Assembly (NCBI RefSeq): GCF_040412425.1
Contig: NC_089743.1
Coordinates: 89,462,471 to 89,526,470, forward strand
Reading direction: 5' to 3'
Length of the DNA: 64,000 bases
Source of the DNA: Macrobrachium rosenbergii
Lineage: Eukaryota > Arthropoda > Malacostraca > Decapoda > Palaemonidae
Position 1 is the first letter of the stretch, and each line of letters opens with the position of its first letter. The position numbers and the translations under genes were made by a program. A model generated the notes under the pieces. The model was not told the origin of the DNA. It was given only the letters and a program-made list of their open reading frames with translations, and searched no databases. This document shows positions 39,073 to 55,249 of the stretch, one piece after another.

Positions 39073-39694
39073 ACATATATATGTGTGTATGTTTGTGTGC
39101 GTGTGTATAAACACACATACATACTGTACATTGCGAAATTGTTCTTTGAATGCCACTGATTCATCCGATACTTTATTACAGGAATTGAGATCTTTCAACA
39201 TAGCATTACAAAAAGGAATGTTCTGTAAACTGTTGATGGTTCTACGTAAATTTCGTGCGTGCATATACACAGATGCGCGCTTGAGGAAGGGTACAATGTC
39301 ATGTCAAGAAGATTTTATAGGTATATGCAAAAAGCTTTTTTTTTTTTTTCTGCGCTTGTTTCGTTATTGTGGCTCGGTATTTTGTATCGTAAAAACTCGG
39401 CTACCGCAATTACCGGGTATTCTTCAAGGCAAGCTGGACTATTATTTTGAAGAGGAGGTCTTCAAGGTCATTATCACCGCGTTTATCTTTCCCCTTTTGC
39501 TTGAGTGGATTTCTTTCCTTTTGATTCCTTTTTCCGGCTTTTCTTTTTGATTATGTTCCTCGTCCTGTTTTTTTTTTTTTTTTTTTTTAGGCCGTACATA
39601 ACGTAAGCGGTTTCTTGCTGGTAATTGTTTGGAACTTGTGTTTTCTTGAACGAGGAAAAAACTCCAAACAAGTTGCTTTTGTTTCGTATATGTA

Positions 39695-39705
<11 letters not shown>
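39073..39705. other. Non-coding, nothing recognised
   Basis: Contains T homopolymers at 39338-39350 and 39569-39589. The frame at 39083-39550 has no recognised domain. Confidence 0.45.
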
Positions 39706-39929
<224 letters not shown>

Positions 39930-40435
39930 AGTAGCTAACAACTACTGCTTATGAATATAAAAGGAATTCAGTTGACCATTCTAGAGTATGTTTTTTCTAT
40001 TGGGTACTAGGATTTTTAAAAGCTAGGGAAAAATACTTTATGACACATTCAGCAGGTTTTATGACAGCTGTTCCATTCAGATGAGAGGAATGATGATATC
40101 ATACACACCTGTTGACCCTGGGATGGCAAACCCCATTAAAGTTACAGACATTTTACTACTTATAGCTCCGAGACATATCCAGTTGAAAGACTTGTGGGGT
40201 TTGGGCTTCGCTGCGGATTCCTGAAGTTCCTCGGGATTTAGTGGGAAAAATGATCTTCTTTGTTTGTGAAGATTTTGTCATATTGGGGCTTCTGTTGGTT
40301 GAATTCCTGGCCGAGTTATTGAGCGATGGATTTGTTTCTGTAACCTGGCGTCGCGATGGCTGTGGTTATCAACCTTGGAAGTACATTTTCTTTGTGGATG
40401 TCGGTGATTTAAACAAAAACCATGAAAATTAGTAT

Positions 40436-40448
40436 TATATATATATTT

Positions 40449-40507
<59 letters not shown>

Positions 40508-40640
40508 CATATATGTATGTATTCTACATACACTCACACAGAGACACACACATGCTTGTACACACACACACACACATATATATATATGTATATATATACA
40601 TACAGTATATGCGGGTGTGTGCCCGTGTGTATATATATAA
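40436..40640. repeat. (TA)n and (CA)n microsatellite cluster
   Basis: Interrupted TA at 40436-40503, CA-rich at 40527-40576, then short TA and tgtgtg runs to 40640. Confidence 0.95.
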
Positions 40641-41280
40641 TGTATGTTTTTTGTGTATGTTTTATCATTTCCTAGTGTTTTCTGTGTGGCAACTCATCTG
40701 TTACCGGTTTAATGTTCTTAATCAAATTAAATGATTTCTGTAATCTTTTTTTTTCACACTTTTGAGTACACGATACCACAAATCGCGTTAACTGCCTTGA
40801 CATCCACCTTGACTTATATATAGAACGTTCTCAGTTAATTTATGCATTCGTAATTTTAGCAGAGTAAGCGAGGCTGGGGGAGTCTCGCCGGACTTGGCCT
40901 GACCCTTGGACGGTCAGTTCACAAGCAATAATTTAGAGTGTTGGTCAAACCACGCCAGAAACGTGTAACTGGATGTGAACGGGGGTCTTTTGAATACGTG
41001 ATTGCAGGGATGCATTTAAAAGCTTGACTTCTTTAAACGCGCTCTGCTGTTGCGTACCTTCATATCTGCTTTCTCCCCCTCCGATTTTTTTTTTTTTTTT
41101 TAATGTTAGGTGATTTCAGAAAGTGTTTTATGGTATAAACTATTGATGGAACTTTGTCTCTACGTGCATATGCACACACAAACATAAACACACACACGTG
41201 CTCACACCCGAAGGGTTTGGTACTCGACCGGCTATCGAGAGGACCAGAGATTGATTATAATATATATAGATATATGATAC
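40641..41280. other. Non-coding, nothing recognised
   Basis: Mixed DNA with a T homopolymer at 41085-41101. Confidence 0.5.
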
Positions 41281-41630
<350 letters not shown>

Positions 41631-42003
41631 TATAATAAGTCCTCACGTGAAAATTAAAAGGTAATGGTACCAAGACTTTCAACTTTATTCTAAAGTCATC
41701 TTCATGTATGTATGTATGTATAATATAAAGGAAAAGAATACATATAGTTGGGAACGAAGGAAGAAGCGGCCGGCGTATCATATTCCATTTTGATTCATTA
41801 CCTCATCCCAGCTCTTTCCATGTAGTGCTGGAACATCGTTTGAAGAAGTCGAGTGTTTTTTTTTTCTGTTGTTCAGTTCGCTAATCAGTAAGTGATTCCT
41901 GTCCATTAACTTCCATTACTTTGAATTTAAGGGACACTTAGTTTAAGGTTTATCAGTGTCAATGGTGGCTGAGTTACGGACAGAAATGGTTTCATATTCA
42001 CCC

Positions 42004-42008
<5 letters not shown>

Positions 42009-42090
<82 letters not shown>
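42009..42090. repeat. (CT)n microsatellite
   Basis: About 82 bp of perfect CT. Confidence 0.98.
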
Positions 42091-42093
<3 letters not shown>

Positions 42094-42748
42094 AAGGAAA
42101 CGAGTAAGCAACCATTTTATCCTTGCTTGTTGAATTTCCATTAACTTTCACATCACTTAGTATAAACTCGTATGAAACGTTCATTCACGCTAAGATAAGT
42201 CCCTTTCAGGATGTACGCTTATTTATATATCGAAATATTGATCTTTTATTTATTTTATATTATCTGCGTGCCATTTCTGACGTAAAATATGCTGCATACA
42301 GTTGTATTGTTTTCACGCGCAAGTGTCTCTAGAACTGTTTATACACTTGAGCACTTGTCCGTATAAGGACGCAATTGCCTCGCGATCGAAGATATGCAGG
42401 GAATACTTGCCACGCTTTGAAAGGTTTTTGACGTTTATTGAGAAGTTTGACTATCCACAGAATCGCGCACGAATATACGAGTGTGTTCGTACATCCGTGT
42501 AATATGAATGTGATGCACGTATGCACGGAATCGCTCGCTTTGAATAATGTCCCGAGTTTTTGTGTCCTGAAGTAAATGGTAGGAGCCCAGATAAGGAGGT
42601 TGTCGTTTTGCGGCGTATATACTGGAGAATGGATCTGTCATAATAATGCTTATCTTTATTTGTAAAGGTTCTCTTTCCCTGGACTGTCTCAAAGCCAGAT
42701 GTTTAACATAGGCGAGTAATTTTTTAGTTAATTTCTTTACTTCGCCGC

Positions 42749-42751
<3 letters not shown>
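42091..42751. other. Non-coding, nothing recognised
   Basis: Mixed DNA without a supported gene. Confidence 0.5.
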
Positions 42752-42797
<46 letters not shown>

Positions 42798-42840
42798 GTC
42801 AGGTTGCGTTAGAAATAATTTTGGATAATGACAATCCCGA

Positions 42841-42913
<73 letters not shown>

Positions 42914-42953
42914 AGGTTGCACTAGAAATAATTTTGGATAATAACAATCCCCA

Positions 42954-43030
<77 letters not shown>

Positions 43031-43071
43031 AGGTTGCACTAGAAATAATTTTGGATAATAACAATCCCCGA

Positions 43072-43146
<75 letters not shown>

Positions 43147-43184
43147 AGGTTGCTTTAGAAATAATTTTGGATAATCACAATCCC

Positions 43185-43255
<71 letters not shown>

Positions 43256-43299
43256 CCATCAGGTTGCATTAGAAATAATTTTGGATAAGCACAATCCCG

Positions 43300-43333
<34 letters not shown>

Positions 43334-43405
43334 CCATCAGGTTGCATTAGAAACAATTTTGGATAATCACAATCCCGAATTTCTCTCTCTCTCCCTCTCT
43401 CTCTC
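42752..43405. repeat. Third (CT)n/spacer array, six spacer copies
   Basis: The spacer caggttgcattagaaataat plus tttggataatmacaatccc is repeated six times (near 42797, 42911, 43028, 43145, 43258 and 43335), each followed by (CT)n. The first four periods are about 113-118 bp; the last two shorten as the (CT)n tracts shrink. The lead-in changes from cttcgt to atcccat between the fourth and fifth unit. The spacer is unrelated to those at 4.8 and 12.1 kb. Confidence 0.95.
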
Positions 43406-44109
43406 CAGAGAAAGATAAGCCACCAAATAATTCTAGTTATACCCCGATCTCTGCCGCCCTCTCTCTCTAACGCCCTATTCTTGTTGTTGAGCTTTTCGCA
43501 TTATCTGGGATTTTCTTTAAGGTAAGCCCCTTAAACCTTTGCAGATTGCAGTAAGCGTCTAGGGGTAACGCCGTAAGTCCAAATATCTAAAAGCATAGCC
43601 TTGCGCGAAATCTTTTCTAGCGAGATGCGTTGCAAAAGTTAGGATTTGGTTTTCCATGAAGGATTACCAGACTTTCAAGTAATCACTCAGGATATTTTAA
43701 CAAGTTCAGTTTTCTCTGTTTCAGTGATAAAACATTTGCTTGAGTTATTTTCCCCTCGGTATCGAAGACTCCAATAAGTATAAGTTTCCAAAATATTTTT
43801 ATGTTGAATGACATTTTCGTTTACTTGATTGATGTAGACCGTTGGCAGGAATTTTTCATTCAAAGACTAACGAACTAAATAATTAATAACTTTTCTGATA
43901 GTTTTACGATTCAAAATATTTGCATGTTTCCTTAATGTAGTTATCAAAGCCACCTGGCAGAATTATGACAGGTGAGATCTGCCCTTAGTTGCGTGTGAGA
44001 AATATTATTTAATCGATTTTATATATAATCGACTTTATATATAAACCTGATGTCATATATAAACCAAGCTTTCACTTCTGTCGGATGCTGGATAAGCACA
44101 TATATGGAG

Positions 44110-45800
44110 AAAATGGATGATAAATAGTCTAGATTTAGAGAGTACATGAAGAACATGCTTGGGTCATAAAATTGACAGGTAGCATTTTTTCGTTATAAAA
44201 GGGAATAAAAACGGTAAGGAGCCATATCAACAATTGAAAGGTTTAATGAGCAAAAAACAGAAAGATTATTTAAGGTGCAACCACAAGAGAAAAGGTAAAA
44301 TCGTGTACAGGACCACTGGAGGAGGGTTCACGAAATAAATAAAGCAAGTAACTTAAAAATGAGGAGAAGGTGAATAAGTCTTATAGGGATAATTAGAAGA
44401 TATTCTACAGGAAATTAAATGGAGAGGGAATGGTTAACCAGATGATGTCTGAAGTCAGTGCAGGTCTCAGTGGATGGAGTGAATATTATGAAGGTTTGTT
44501 GAATGCGGGAGACTGGAAGGGATTTAGCATAGGTAGGAGAATGCTTTTGGGAGTGACAGTTGAGGACACGAGGACAATAAGAGGTTGAAGAATTAAGAGA
44601 AAACAGATATTGGTAGGATGAGTAATGGTAATGCTGTATTGCATTGCATTGAGGGACTGACCAGGGTGTTAGGTAGAAGTGGATGAGGGAAAGGTTCTGA
44701 AGGAACGGATGATAGCAATAATTATTTCTTTGTATGTTGGTAAAGATAGTAAAGGAATTAGGCCTAAATGTTCATAACGTTACTTGGTAGACCATGCAAA
44801 TGTATGGTCGAAGTTTGACTGAAGAATAAGAAAGGTTGCAGAATGATTGGTAGGTGAAGAAAAGTACGGGTATAGACAAGGAAGTGAGTTTGTAGATCAG
44901 TGCTAGCTGCAGAACAGTTATGTAAGTTGAAAACCCTACATGGATTTTGAAAAAAGCATGGGATTAGCTTGTAGAGGTTTGAGAAGATGTATGGTATAAA
45001 AAAAGTTTTTGAGAGCAATTAAAGTATTTTATGATGAAAGTGAGGTATTAGATTATGTAAAGTGGCTGGTTTAGTGTAAACAGTAAACTGGAATTGGACC
45101 AAGTTTGTCTTATGGTTTTATGGCTGTTTTAATATCTTTATGGATGGATTAATGGGACACTAGCCGAAGTTTACAAATGACACAGTATTGACTGTGGCTT
45201 GTGTAGATAATCTGCCAACACAGGAAAGAATTTGAAAGCGTTCATAAGAAGAGAAGGTTAGGAATAAATGTGAGCAAGAGGAAGTTTGTAAATGTAAAAG
45301 AAACCCAGAAAGATTGAACAATGAATATTGATAAGGACAATGGGAAAATGGAAGCAGTTGAAGTGTAAATGTGTTGGAAGTAAATATTATGGATGATGGT
45401 AGGAAGACGGAATAGGTGAGAAGAGGTGAATAGTGGAAGGTAGCAAGGCGTGTGCAAAAGATTGGAGGAAATGTGGAGAGTCTGTGGTGTAAGCCAGGTT
45501 GGATTGTATGAAGTGGTTGTTGAGCCAACTCTCCTTCATGGAAATAGGGTGTAGATGTTGAATGAAAATGAGAGAAGATCGGTTAAAACCTTTGAGATGC
45601 TTTGTTTGTAAAGTGTATGTGTTTTGAGAAGAATACAAAGGATTAAGTGTGGAAGCACATAAAAGTGATAGAAAGTTAGTGTAGGGGAATGATTGGAGGA
45701 CGGTAGGCTAGTGAAAATACGGATAAAGAGGTGAATGGCGCAATCTGTGTTGGAGAAATATGATGCTCTGCTAATGAACCTTTTATTCTGGTATATGAAA
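44110..45800 (+). pseudogene. Decayed non-LTR retrotransposon (reverse transcriptase region)
   Basis: With stops and frame changes, the + strand reads SGWSEYYEGLLNAGDW (44466-44515), YGYRQGSEFVDQC (44868-44906), MDFEKSMG (44941-44965), KFTNDTVL (45167-45190) where an active enzyme has FADDTVL, GINVSKRKFV (45260-45290), and LYEVVVEPTLLHGN then NERRSVKTFEM (45507-45600). That order is the normal one from the RT fingers to the C-terminal region of RTE/Jockey-like elements. The first catalytic Asp of the FADD box is Asn here, so the enzyme is dead even apart from the stops. Minus-strand frames over 44764-45850 are shadows. Confidence 0.75.
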
Positions 45801-46583
45801 TGGCTAATATTCATGTTTTCTGCGAAGTGAGGTCTTTTGTATTTCAGCAATTAAGGTATAAATGTGGCTGGATCTGTTGTTGTTTTTCTGTTAAGCGGAA
45901 CAACTTTTTGTTGACAGTAAACTGTATTCGATGTGGAGGCTAATGTGGCAGGAATATTTACCTCCCTGGAATAAACAGCATTTAACTATGATGTTCACTC
46001 TTTCCTGAAGTCCACCCCTGCACTCGCACGCAAGAGAGAACAATTATGACCCTGCGGCCATAAAGAGAATCTCGTATATTGGGTAATCAAATGAGGATTA
46101 CCTGACAGGTGGGGCGCCTTCCCTGCCGTTAAATTGCAGTGGACGGTAAACTAGAAGCCGGTTCGGAGAAGGCACGGAAGAGAATCGGCAGAATGAAATT
46201 TCTCACGACAAAGGAGAATAAACCAACGGGCCTCCATTGAGACAGTCTCTTACCTGTCAAGAGCGACTTTTATTTCGCGAGGCCCAGCAGAAGGCGAATT
46301 GACTAGCAGCTGCTCAGTCGACAACACGTTTTCGTACCTTCGCTTATGCGGATCTCACCTATTCGGTCATCGTTGCTTGCAACGCCCTGAACTCCGCTGG
46401 GTATTGTGTAAGAGGGGAAAGCCTCGTGCCTTTGGAAGAGCCTCGATGGTACCTCGCTGTTGTTGCAGTTTGCGATCTCAATCGCTGCCTTTGTTGTGGG
46501 CCTCGGATTTTGCAGGTGCATTGGGAATGTTGGTTCGGGGTTCTGTCCATTTTCAGTTTTGGAGATTAGAAATTAAGTTTATA

Positions 46584-46586
<3 letters not shown>
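45801..46586. other. GC-moderate DNA, no gene supported
   Basis: 46230-46560 is slightly GC-rich and holds overlapping frames on both strands (46299-46664 +, 46303-46521 -) without recognisable domains or clear splice boundaries. Confidence 0.4.
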
Positions 46587-47392
<806 letters not shown>

Positions 47393-47393
47393 T

Positions 47394-47468
<75 letters not shown>

Positions 47469-47538
47469 TATATATACATATGTATATATATCTCATTCGG
47501 ATACAGGCTTGTAGAGGTGAGGGTATCCATAAAAAGGA

Positions 47539-47631
<93 letters not shown>
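47393..47631. repeat. Two (TA)n tracts flanking a short unique segment
   Basis: TA at about 47397-47466 and 47541-47631 surround a roughly 70-bp non-repeat segment (tctcattcggatacaggctt...). The segment has no inverted symmetry. Confidence 0.95.
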
Positions 47632-47635
<4 letters not shown>

Positions 47636-48598
47636 GACCATATGTATGAGAGGTGCCATTGAGGACACATTAACACACTTTACTACGAAGACGAACATTA
47701 AGTAGTTCAGCTCACGCATTCCTGTATCTAATTCAGATAAATTTCACCAGAGCTGACGAGACCTGTTGGCACCTCCGTGTTAATATTTTAACGCTCATTG
47801 CTAAAGGACCGCTAGAAAATTATGATGTCTCCTGCACAAGGGGTTCATCCACGATTCGACTCTTTGAGACTGCGAGTTTGGCAGTGATCATTGTAATATT
47901 TTTCCCGTTAGGGGAAACGGCTTAATGTTGAATTTATAATAATGAATATTCCCCCGTTTGCATATTCACTGCTTTTCTACAGCCGTCGTCAGTAAAATCT
48001 TCTCGAATGGTATTGTCTCCCAGTTAAATGGAAGTGACGAGGTGAATTTTAGTGTAAATGTGTCGTGGATTAATTGGGACGCGAGATGTCAGCGCCATCT
48101 GTCGCCTGTCGGTGGAATTTGCGGATCTAAGATTCTTCCGAAGATTCTGTTGTTTGTGTTACTCAATGGAGCTTCGATCTGGGTTTATAGATTTTCTCGT
48201 ACCTCGCTTTAATTCTGTTTGCATTGTTGGTAGTTGTTGCATGTCCTTGATGCCGAATAAAAGGTATAATTTATATTATTCGTTTGGTTGCATATATATA
48301 TTTTACTTTAATGAAGTTTGGAGTACGACAGTCGCTGTATTCCGCTTTGTTTTGTACCTTTAAAGTTTTCTTAGGAATTTATATATGCTTCTTTGTATAT
48401 ATATCTTGATTAGAACGAGTCTGGGGTCATTTTATTTGTTCGGCTGTACTGTATCCTATTTATTAATCTTTTTTGTCTACTTCTGATGTATTTTCATAAA
48501 TCTTTCCTAAGTTGATTGTAAGCTGGATATACGCAGGAAAAAAAAGAACCTATAACTTTATACCTATGGGTGGGATATTATCACACCCGTTCCCGTAC

Positions 48599-48600
<2 letters not shown>
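47632..48600. other. Non-coding, nothing recognised
   Basis: Mixed DNA; the frames at 47958-48363 overlap in two registers and show no motif. Confidence 0.45.

Positions 48601-48672
<72 letters not shown>
48601..48672. repeat. (CT)n microsatellite
   Basis: About 72 bp of perfect CT. Confidence 0.98.
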
Positions 48673-48675
<3 letters not shown>

Positions 48676-49021
48676 ATCAGTTGCCATTATGTCAAGGGTA
48701 ATATGATTAGCTTTCAGATAAAGTATCCTGCTGATGTTTGAAACCATTGCTTTTGAATGTAAACTTTTTGTATAATAAAAAAGTTTGCTTGCATGGTGAT
48801 CTCGTTTAGTGAATACCAACTTTAGATGAGTTTGTATTTGATTGCACAGACAGACGAAGTGGTTCGGCTTTCACATTACTGTATTTGGATTGCGAAGCTG
48901 AATTACTGTAATTCGGATCCACTTTAGATCCCAAAAATTACAGTGAGCATTTGTAAATTGGCTCTAAAACGTTTTCTCGAAGAGCGGTAAACTTTGTTCT
49001 AAGCAAGAGGGTTGAGATTCA

Positions 49022-50415
<1,394 letters not shown>

Positions 50416-50477
<62 letters not shown>
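50416..50477. repeat. (GA)n microsatellite
   Basis: About 62 bp of perfect GA. Confidence 0.98.
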
Positions 50478-50481
<4 letters not shown>

Positions 50482-51368
50482 ATAAAAACGAATCAGAGGA
50501 AATGTTCGAGGAACTGTCAAGCTCTCACCTGGGGAACAGGTGCGGCCCAATCAATGTCATCGTCATCTTCATCCCAGATGTTTTGAAGAGCGCCAGCCTA
50601 CTTTTATTTGTGGCTGAGGAATTCTGTCCAGTGTTTGCAGATTTCCGGGGAGATTCTAAATTGCTTCCTGCCTCCTGCAAGGGGAACGTTTACATTTCAC
50701 AGATTCCTGTATAATGGGTTAATTACTGACCTTTGTATTTGTCTGAATGTGAATATTGATGTGGTCCAGTATTAACCAGTATTGAAAGATTTTCACGTCA
50801 GGTCTGTATTACATCCGGTCTCATGTTTTTAATGTCAGTGTAAATGGAGTCATACTATGGCATTATTTTTAATATCTCACCGTTCTGTGTGGTATAGGAA
50901 TGCTGTCTAATGTATTAGGCCTATATGTTTTATTTTCTCATTTGGAGTCAAAGAAAGTCTGTACAATATTTAAAGGTTTCCTTGTCAGTTCATTGATTAC
51001 TACCTATCACATTTAGAAGTAACTTCATATTTTAAAATGAACCTTTTTTGTTTTGTAAATGTCAATAGACAATGAATTACTTTTTTCCCAGTTTTTTATT
51101 CTCTCTTGAGACGAACTAGAAGGCAAGTGAAGTTTAATCGCTCTCTCTCTCTCTCATTAATCCTATGATAATTAGATATAATAACTGTAAACGTTTTTTT
51201 TGCGGATGCATGAGCTTTTTTTATTGTCCTCTTGAGAATCAAGTCTTGCCATGTGATTATGTAAATATAAGACGTTCATTTGCATGCGAAGTTTCGCGTG
51301 AGGACTTCATATGGGATTCTAACTGTGCATTCGCCTTGAAGGAAATTCTCGTTTATATGGATTGTTCA
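50478..51368. other. Non-coding, nothing recognised
   Basis: AT-rich; short (CT)n at 51142-51154. Confidence 0.5.
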
Positions 51369-52240
51369 GGAACATTAGCCGTTCTTGAACAGTGCTGATG
51401 ATGCTACTAAACATTCTTGAACAGTGTTGCTAAAGTTTGTAACAGTTCTTAAATTACGATGTTAATGTTACTAAACATTATTGAACGATGTTGCTAAAGT
51501 TTGTATAAATTCTTAAATAACGATGTTAATGTTACTAAATTTCTTGAACAATGTTGCTAAAGTTTGTAGAAATGTTTAAATTACGATGTTAGTGTTACTA
51601 AGCATTCTTGAACGATGTTACAAAGTTTGTATAAATTTCCTAAGAAAACATTCTGAACGATGTTGCTAAAGTTTGTTAATGTGTTAATGTTAAACATTCT
51701 TGAACAATGTTGCTAAAGTTTGTGGAAATTCTTAAATAACGATGTTAATGTTACTAAACATTCTTGAACAATGTTGCTAAAGTTTGTGAAAATTCTTAAG
51801 TAACGATGTTAATGTTGCTAAACATTCTTGAACAATGTTGCTAAAGTTTGTATAAATTTCTTAACGATGTTAATGTTGCTAAACATTCTTGAACAATGTT
51901 GCTAAAGTTTGTGAAAATTCTTAAATAACGATGTTAATGTTAAAACATCTTTTGAACAATGTAAATAAATTTAAATAACGATGTTAATGTTGCTAAACAT
52001 TCTTGAACAGTGTTACTAATGCTTCGAAACTTTCTTGAGCAATGTTGCCATTAGTACTAAACATTCTTAAACAGTGTTGCCATTAGTACTAAACATTTTT
52101 AAACAGTGTTGCTAAAGTTACTAAACATTCTCAAACAATGTTGCAAATGTCACTAAACATTCTTAAACAATGTTGCTATGTTACTAAATATTATTAAACA
52201 CTGTTTCTAATGTTACTAAACGTTCTAAAAGAATGTTGGT
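51369..52240. repeat. 64-bp minisatellite with 32-bp half-units
   Basis: Units of ttgaacaatgttgctaaagt, ttgtgaaaattcttaaataa and cgatgttaatgttactaaac recur about every 64 bp from 51369 to about 52010. Several units carry internal deletions. From about 52010 to 52240 only the ttactaaacattcttaaaca-atgttgcta half recurs, at about 32 bp. The 64-mer therefore looks like a diverged dimer of a 32-bp ancestor. Confidence 0.9.
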
Positions 52241-52501
52241 AATTTTAACTACACTAGTGACACAGCTGCAAAATCTGATAAGAATTATGAATCTGTAAAT
52301 CTCACGGCCATTTATTTTTATGCATCGGTTAGGGATTACTTCTGTCTATCGTTGATATTGTTACATTTGACTGCTCAAACGTCCGTGTCCTTCAGAGGAA
52401 AAAATCCTTACACCAACACAAACAAAAATGGAGGATTCTTGCTGTGTCTGATTCGATAACTTTGAAGTTTTATTTTGGAAGGATAAAATCTGATGCATGC
52501 T

Positions 52502-52502
<1 letters not shown>

Positions 52503-52578
<76 letters not shown>
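52503..52578. repeat. (CT)n microsatellite
   Basis: About 76 bp of perfect CT. Confidence 0.98.
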
Positions 52579-52581
<3 letters not shown>

Positions 52582-54298
52582 CACAGCATATAATGCTGAT
52601 ACGTGTGTATAAATAAGCTGAAAATAAGTTGTTAATTATGATTTCAGTGCAATGTTTACAAATAATGCACAAAAGTGTTTGGAAGAAGATTTAACATTAG
52701 TTACTGATATGCTCTTTGTAATTTTGGAGTAACAATCTTGAAGAAAAAGTCATTCCTGTTGATAGACATTTACTTATTGCGTGTGCACAATTTTCAACTA
52801 TTACGATATTATTAATGCAATAATGTAATCCTGAAGCAGAATATTGGTATTCCAAATAATCCCTGATCCGAGCCTAGATTTTGCCAGTATATTTTTTCAT
52901 CACTATGATTTAAATTTTATCCATACCATTAAATGATTTAGATATACTGTTTCCGAACTCTGACACGTAATTATAGACGGAAAAAAAAGTAAAATCATAT
53001 ATTCAATAGAATTATTACTCGATGAAGAAAACCATATAACAGTAGACCTCATTTATGGGCACTGAGATCGAAATGACGGATAAAATATATGTCATAACAT
53101 TATATGTCGTCAATATCCAAATTTACGGAGTTTTCATTGTAAAATGTTCTATTCAACCAAGTTTGCATGAAACGTATCGTAAATGTTTTGTTAATGAATA
53201 TAGAATACAGGCAAGAAAAATGTTAAAACAAAGATACGTAAAGATAATGTTGAAAACACTATGGTAGACTACCAGAGATTTCCTAGAAAGTATTTTATAA
53301 AGATAGTATTGCAGTAAAGGCAAGTGTGTTTCTTGGTCTGATGTCACTATGGTACACGTTACACCAGTCATAAGAAAGTTAAGTTATATATACTGTAGGT
53401 TGTATATATGTAGCCAGGTTTCAATGTCATATCACTGCGAGCATAATAACACAATCTATTTAAGGTCTTTTTCTAGATTAGGACTTAGTCGTGGGAACCA
53501 ATCTTCCTGATGGGGGCACATGATAAAAATGCAACGTACAAATTCAGAACCGTATGACTTACGGAGTTATTGATGAAGAGAACTGACGTAGGGATTTTCG
53601 TCCTTCCCTTCTAATGCAATTTTCAAAATGTTCCAACCTGCCTTTGTACTTCCTTATGTAAATCCATGGTTTCGGGGGCTATCAGACTTCCCACACGGGA
53701 ACAGTATATCAGGTGTTGCTACAGCTGTGGTCGGATGAAGCCTGTCGTCTGTCTATATTTGTTTGATGTGTTTTGAGTTTGAAATTACTCCTACCTTATA
53801 TTTTAAGTGTGACTTAAGTTTCAATTCCCTTCTAAGGAAAAATCGTAGGCTTAAAATCTATACACATGGGTATGCTCATTTTATTTTTGTTTTAGGTTAA
53901 TGTTTTTTTAAATGAGAGAAAAAGAGGGAGAGAGAAGGGGGTGGGGTGGTGCTAGGGAGGTCGTATATCTCAGCTTCTTGAGCTACTGCTCAAATCTCAA
54001 CAGGCAGCCTTGTACAACCGTTGCCCCATGATGTCCAAAATGGGGCCCACGATCAGACCACCACAGATTTTAATGCCCACATCCGCCGATGTGTTGACAA
54101 GGGCCGTACCCTAGTGCAGCCTCGTTATCACCCCGATATCTATCCGTAAAACTCCGCTGTAGTGTAAAAGACGCTGTCGTAAAATGCAAATTGGCACTCA
54201 CGATTGACTGCCATTGCTGCCCTATTTGGGCTTTGTCGCTGATGGCCCGTCCCGTTCAGCTGACGAACCGACGAGTTTTCCAGTGAGAAAGGTTGCTT

Positions 54299-54301
<3 letters not shown>
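52579..54301. other. Non-coding, nothing recognised
   Basis: Mixed DNA with a GC-moderate part at 53940-54290; no gene supported. Confidence 0.45.
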
Positions 54302-54341
<40 letters not shown>

Positions 54342-54383
54342 GTCTTATTTATCTGTCTTTAGAAACACTGCATAAAAAAATAT

Positions 54384-54458
<75 letters not shown>

Positions 54459-54491
54459 AGAAACACTGGGTATAAAAAAGCTAATATCGCT

Positions 54492-54552
<61 letters not shown>
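54302..54552. repeat. Fourth (CT)n/spacer array, three tracts
   Basis: (CT)n at 54302-54338, 54388-54456 and 54494-54552. Each is followed by a spacer with tttagaaacactg and ataaaaaa (54356, 54456, 54569). The first and last spacers also share cttatttatctgtctttaga. Confidence 0.92.
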
Positions 54553-54554
<2 letters not shown>

Positions 54555-55249
54555 ATCTTATTTATCTGTCTTTAGAAACACTGGATATAAAAAGCTACTA
54601 ACTCTGATGAGTATTTTTAGAGACACTATTCTGGAGTTTTATTTAACAAGTGAAGAAGTTAAGAGACAACCTGACATTTTTTTTTCTTTTACTTCATCTC
54701 CTTTGTCCTAGAAGCTGTTTGGTTTTGTCTAATAACTAAATCTCTTCATTTCACGGCCACTGAAAAATTTCCAAACGCATGCTGTCAAATGTGCTCTTAC
54801 CATACACGAACACTTTTGCATTTCTTCCAACGCTCCGGGAAATGTCTAGCCAAAGGTTTCTCGTTATGCAAATGTTACCACAACCGGACATACGACGAAG
54901 GATTAAGAATTGGCTTTACATTTGCTCCGCTCTGACCTGTCCTTTTGTGAGTGTGTACCGTGAAAGTGTTCGCTTTGTGCTTTTTTTTTTTTTAGCGATG
55001 CTCAGTGGCTCTCCTGAATAGGTTTTATTTTCGGGAAGTGTGCCGACGCCTTATCAGAGGTCGTGGGATGTTTATGACACGGAGACGCATGCGCACGTGA
55101 GAGTGTGTTTTGTTTTTCCAATGGAGATGTGGTATTTTAGTTGTTGTTGGTGTATTCGGTATGAGGTTAGCAACTTTATCCCAGAGAAATTTGAGAACCG
55201 AAGGCTCCTAACTTTCGGAGCCGTCCTTCTAAGTTTGAAAGGTATGTGT
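54553..55249. other. Non-coding, nothing recognised
   Basis: Mixed DNA; the frame at 54779-55021 has no recognised motif. Confidence 0.45.

Noticed and set aside
42752..43405. Regular repeat/spacer layout resembling a CRISPR array
   Set aside because: The constant part is the spacer and a simple (CT)n tract, there are no cas genes, and the DNA is eukaryotic; it is a microsatellite-linked tandem array.
44764..45850. Several minus-strand frames of 71-122 codons
   Set aside because: They are antisense to the recognisable plus-strand reverse transcriptase remnant.
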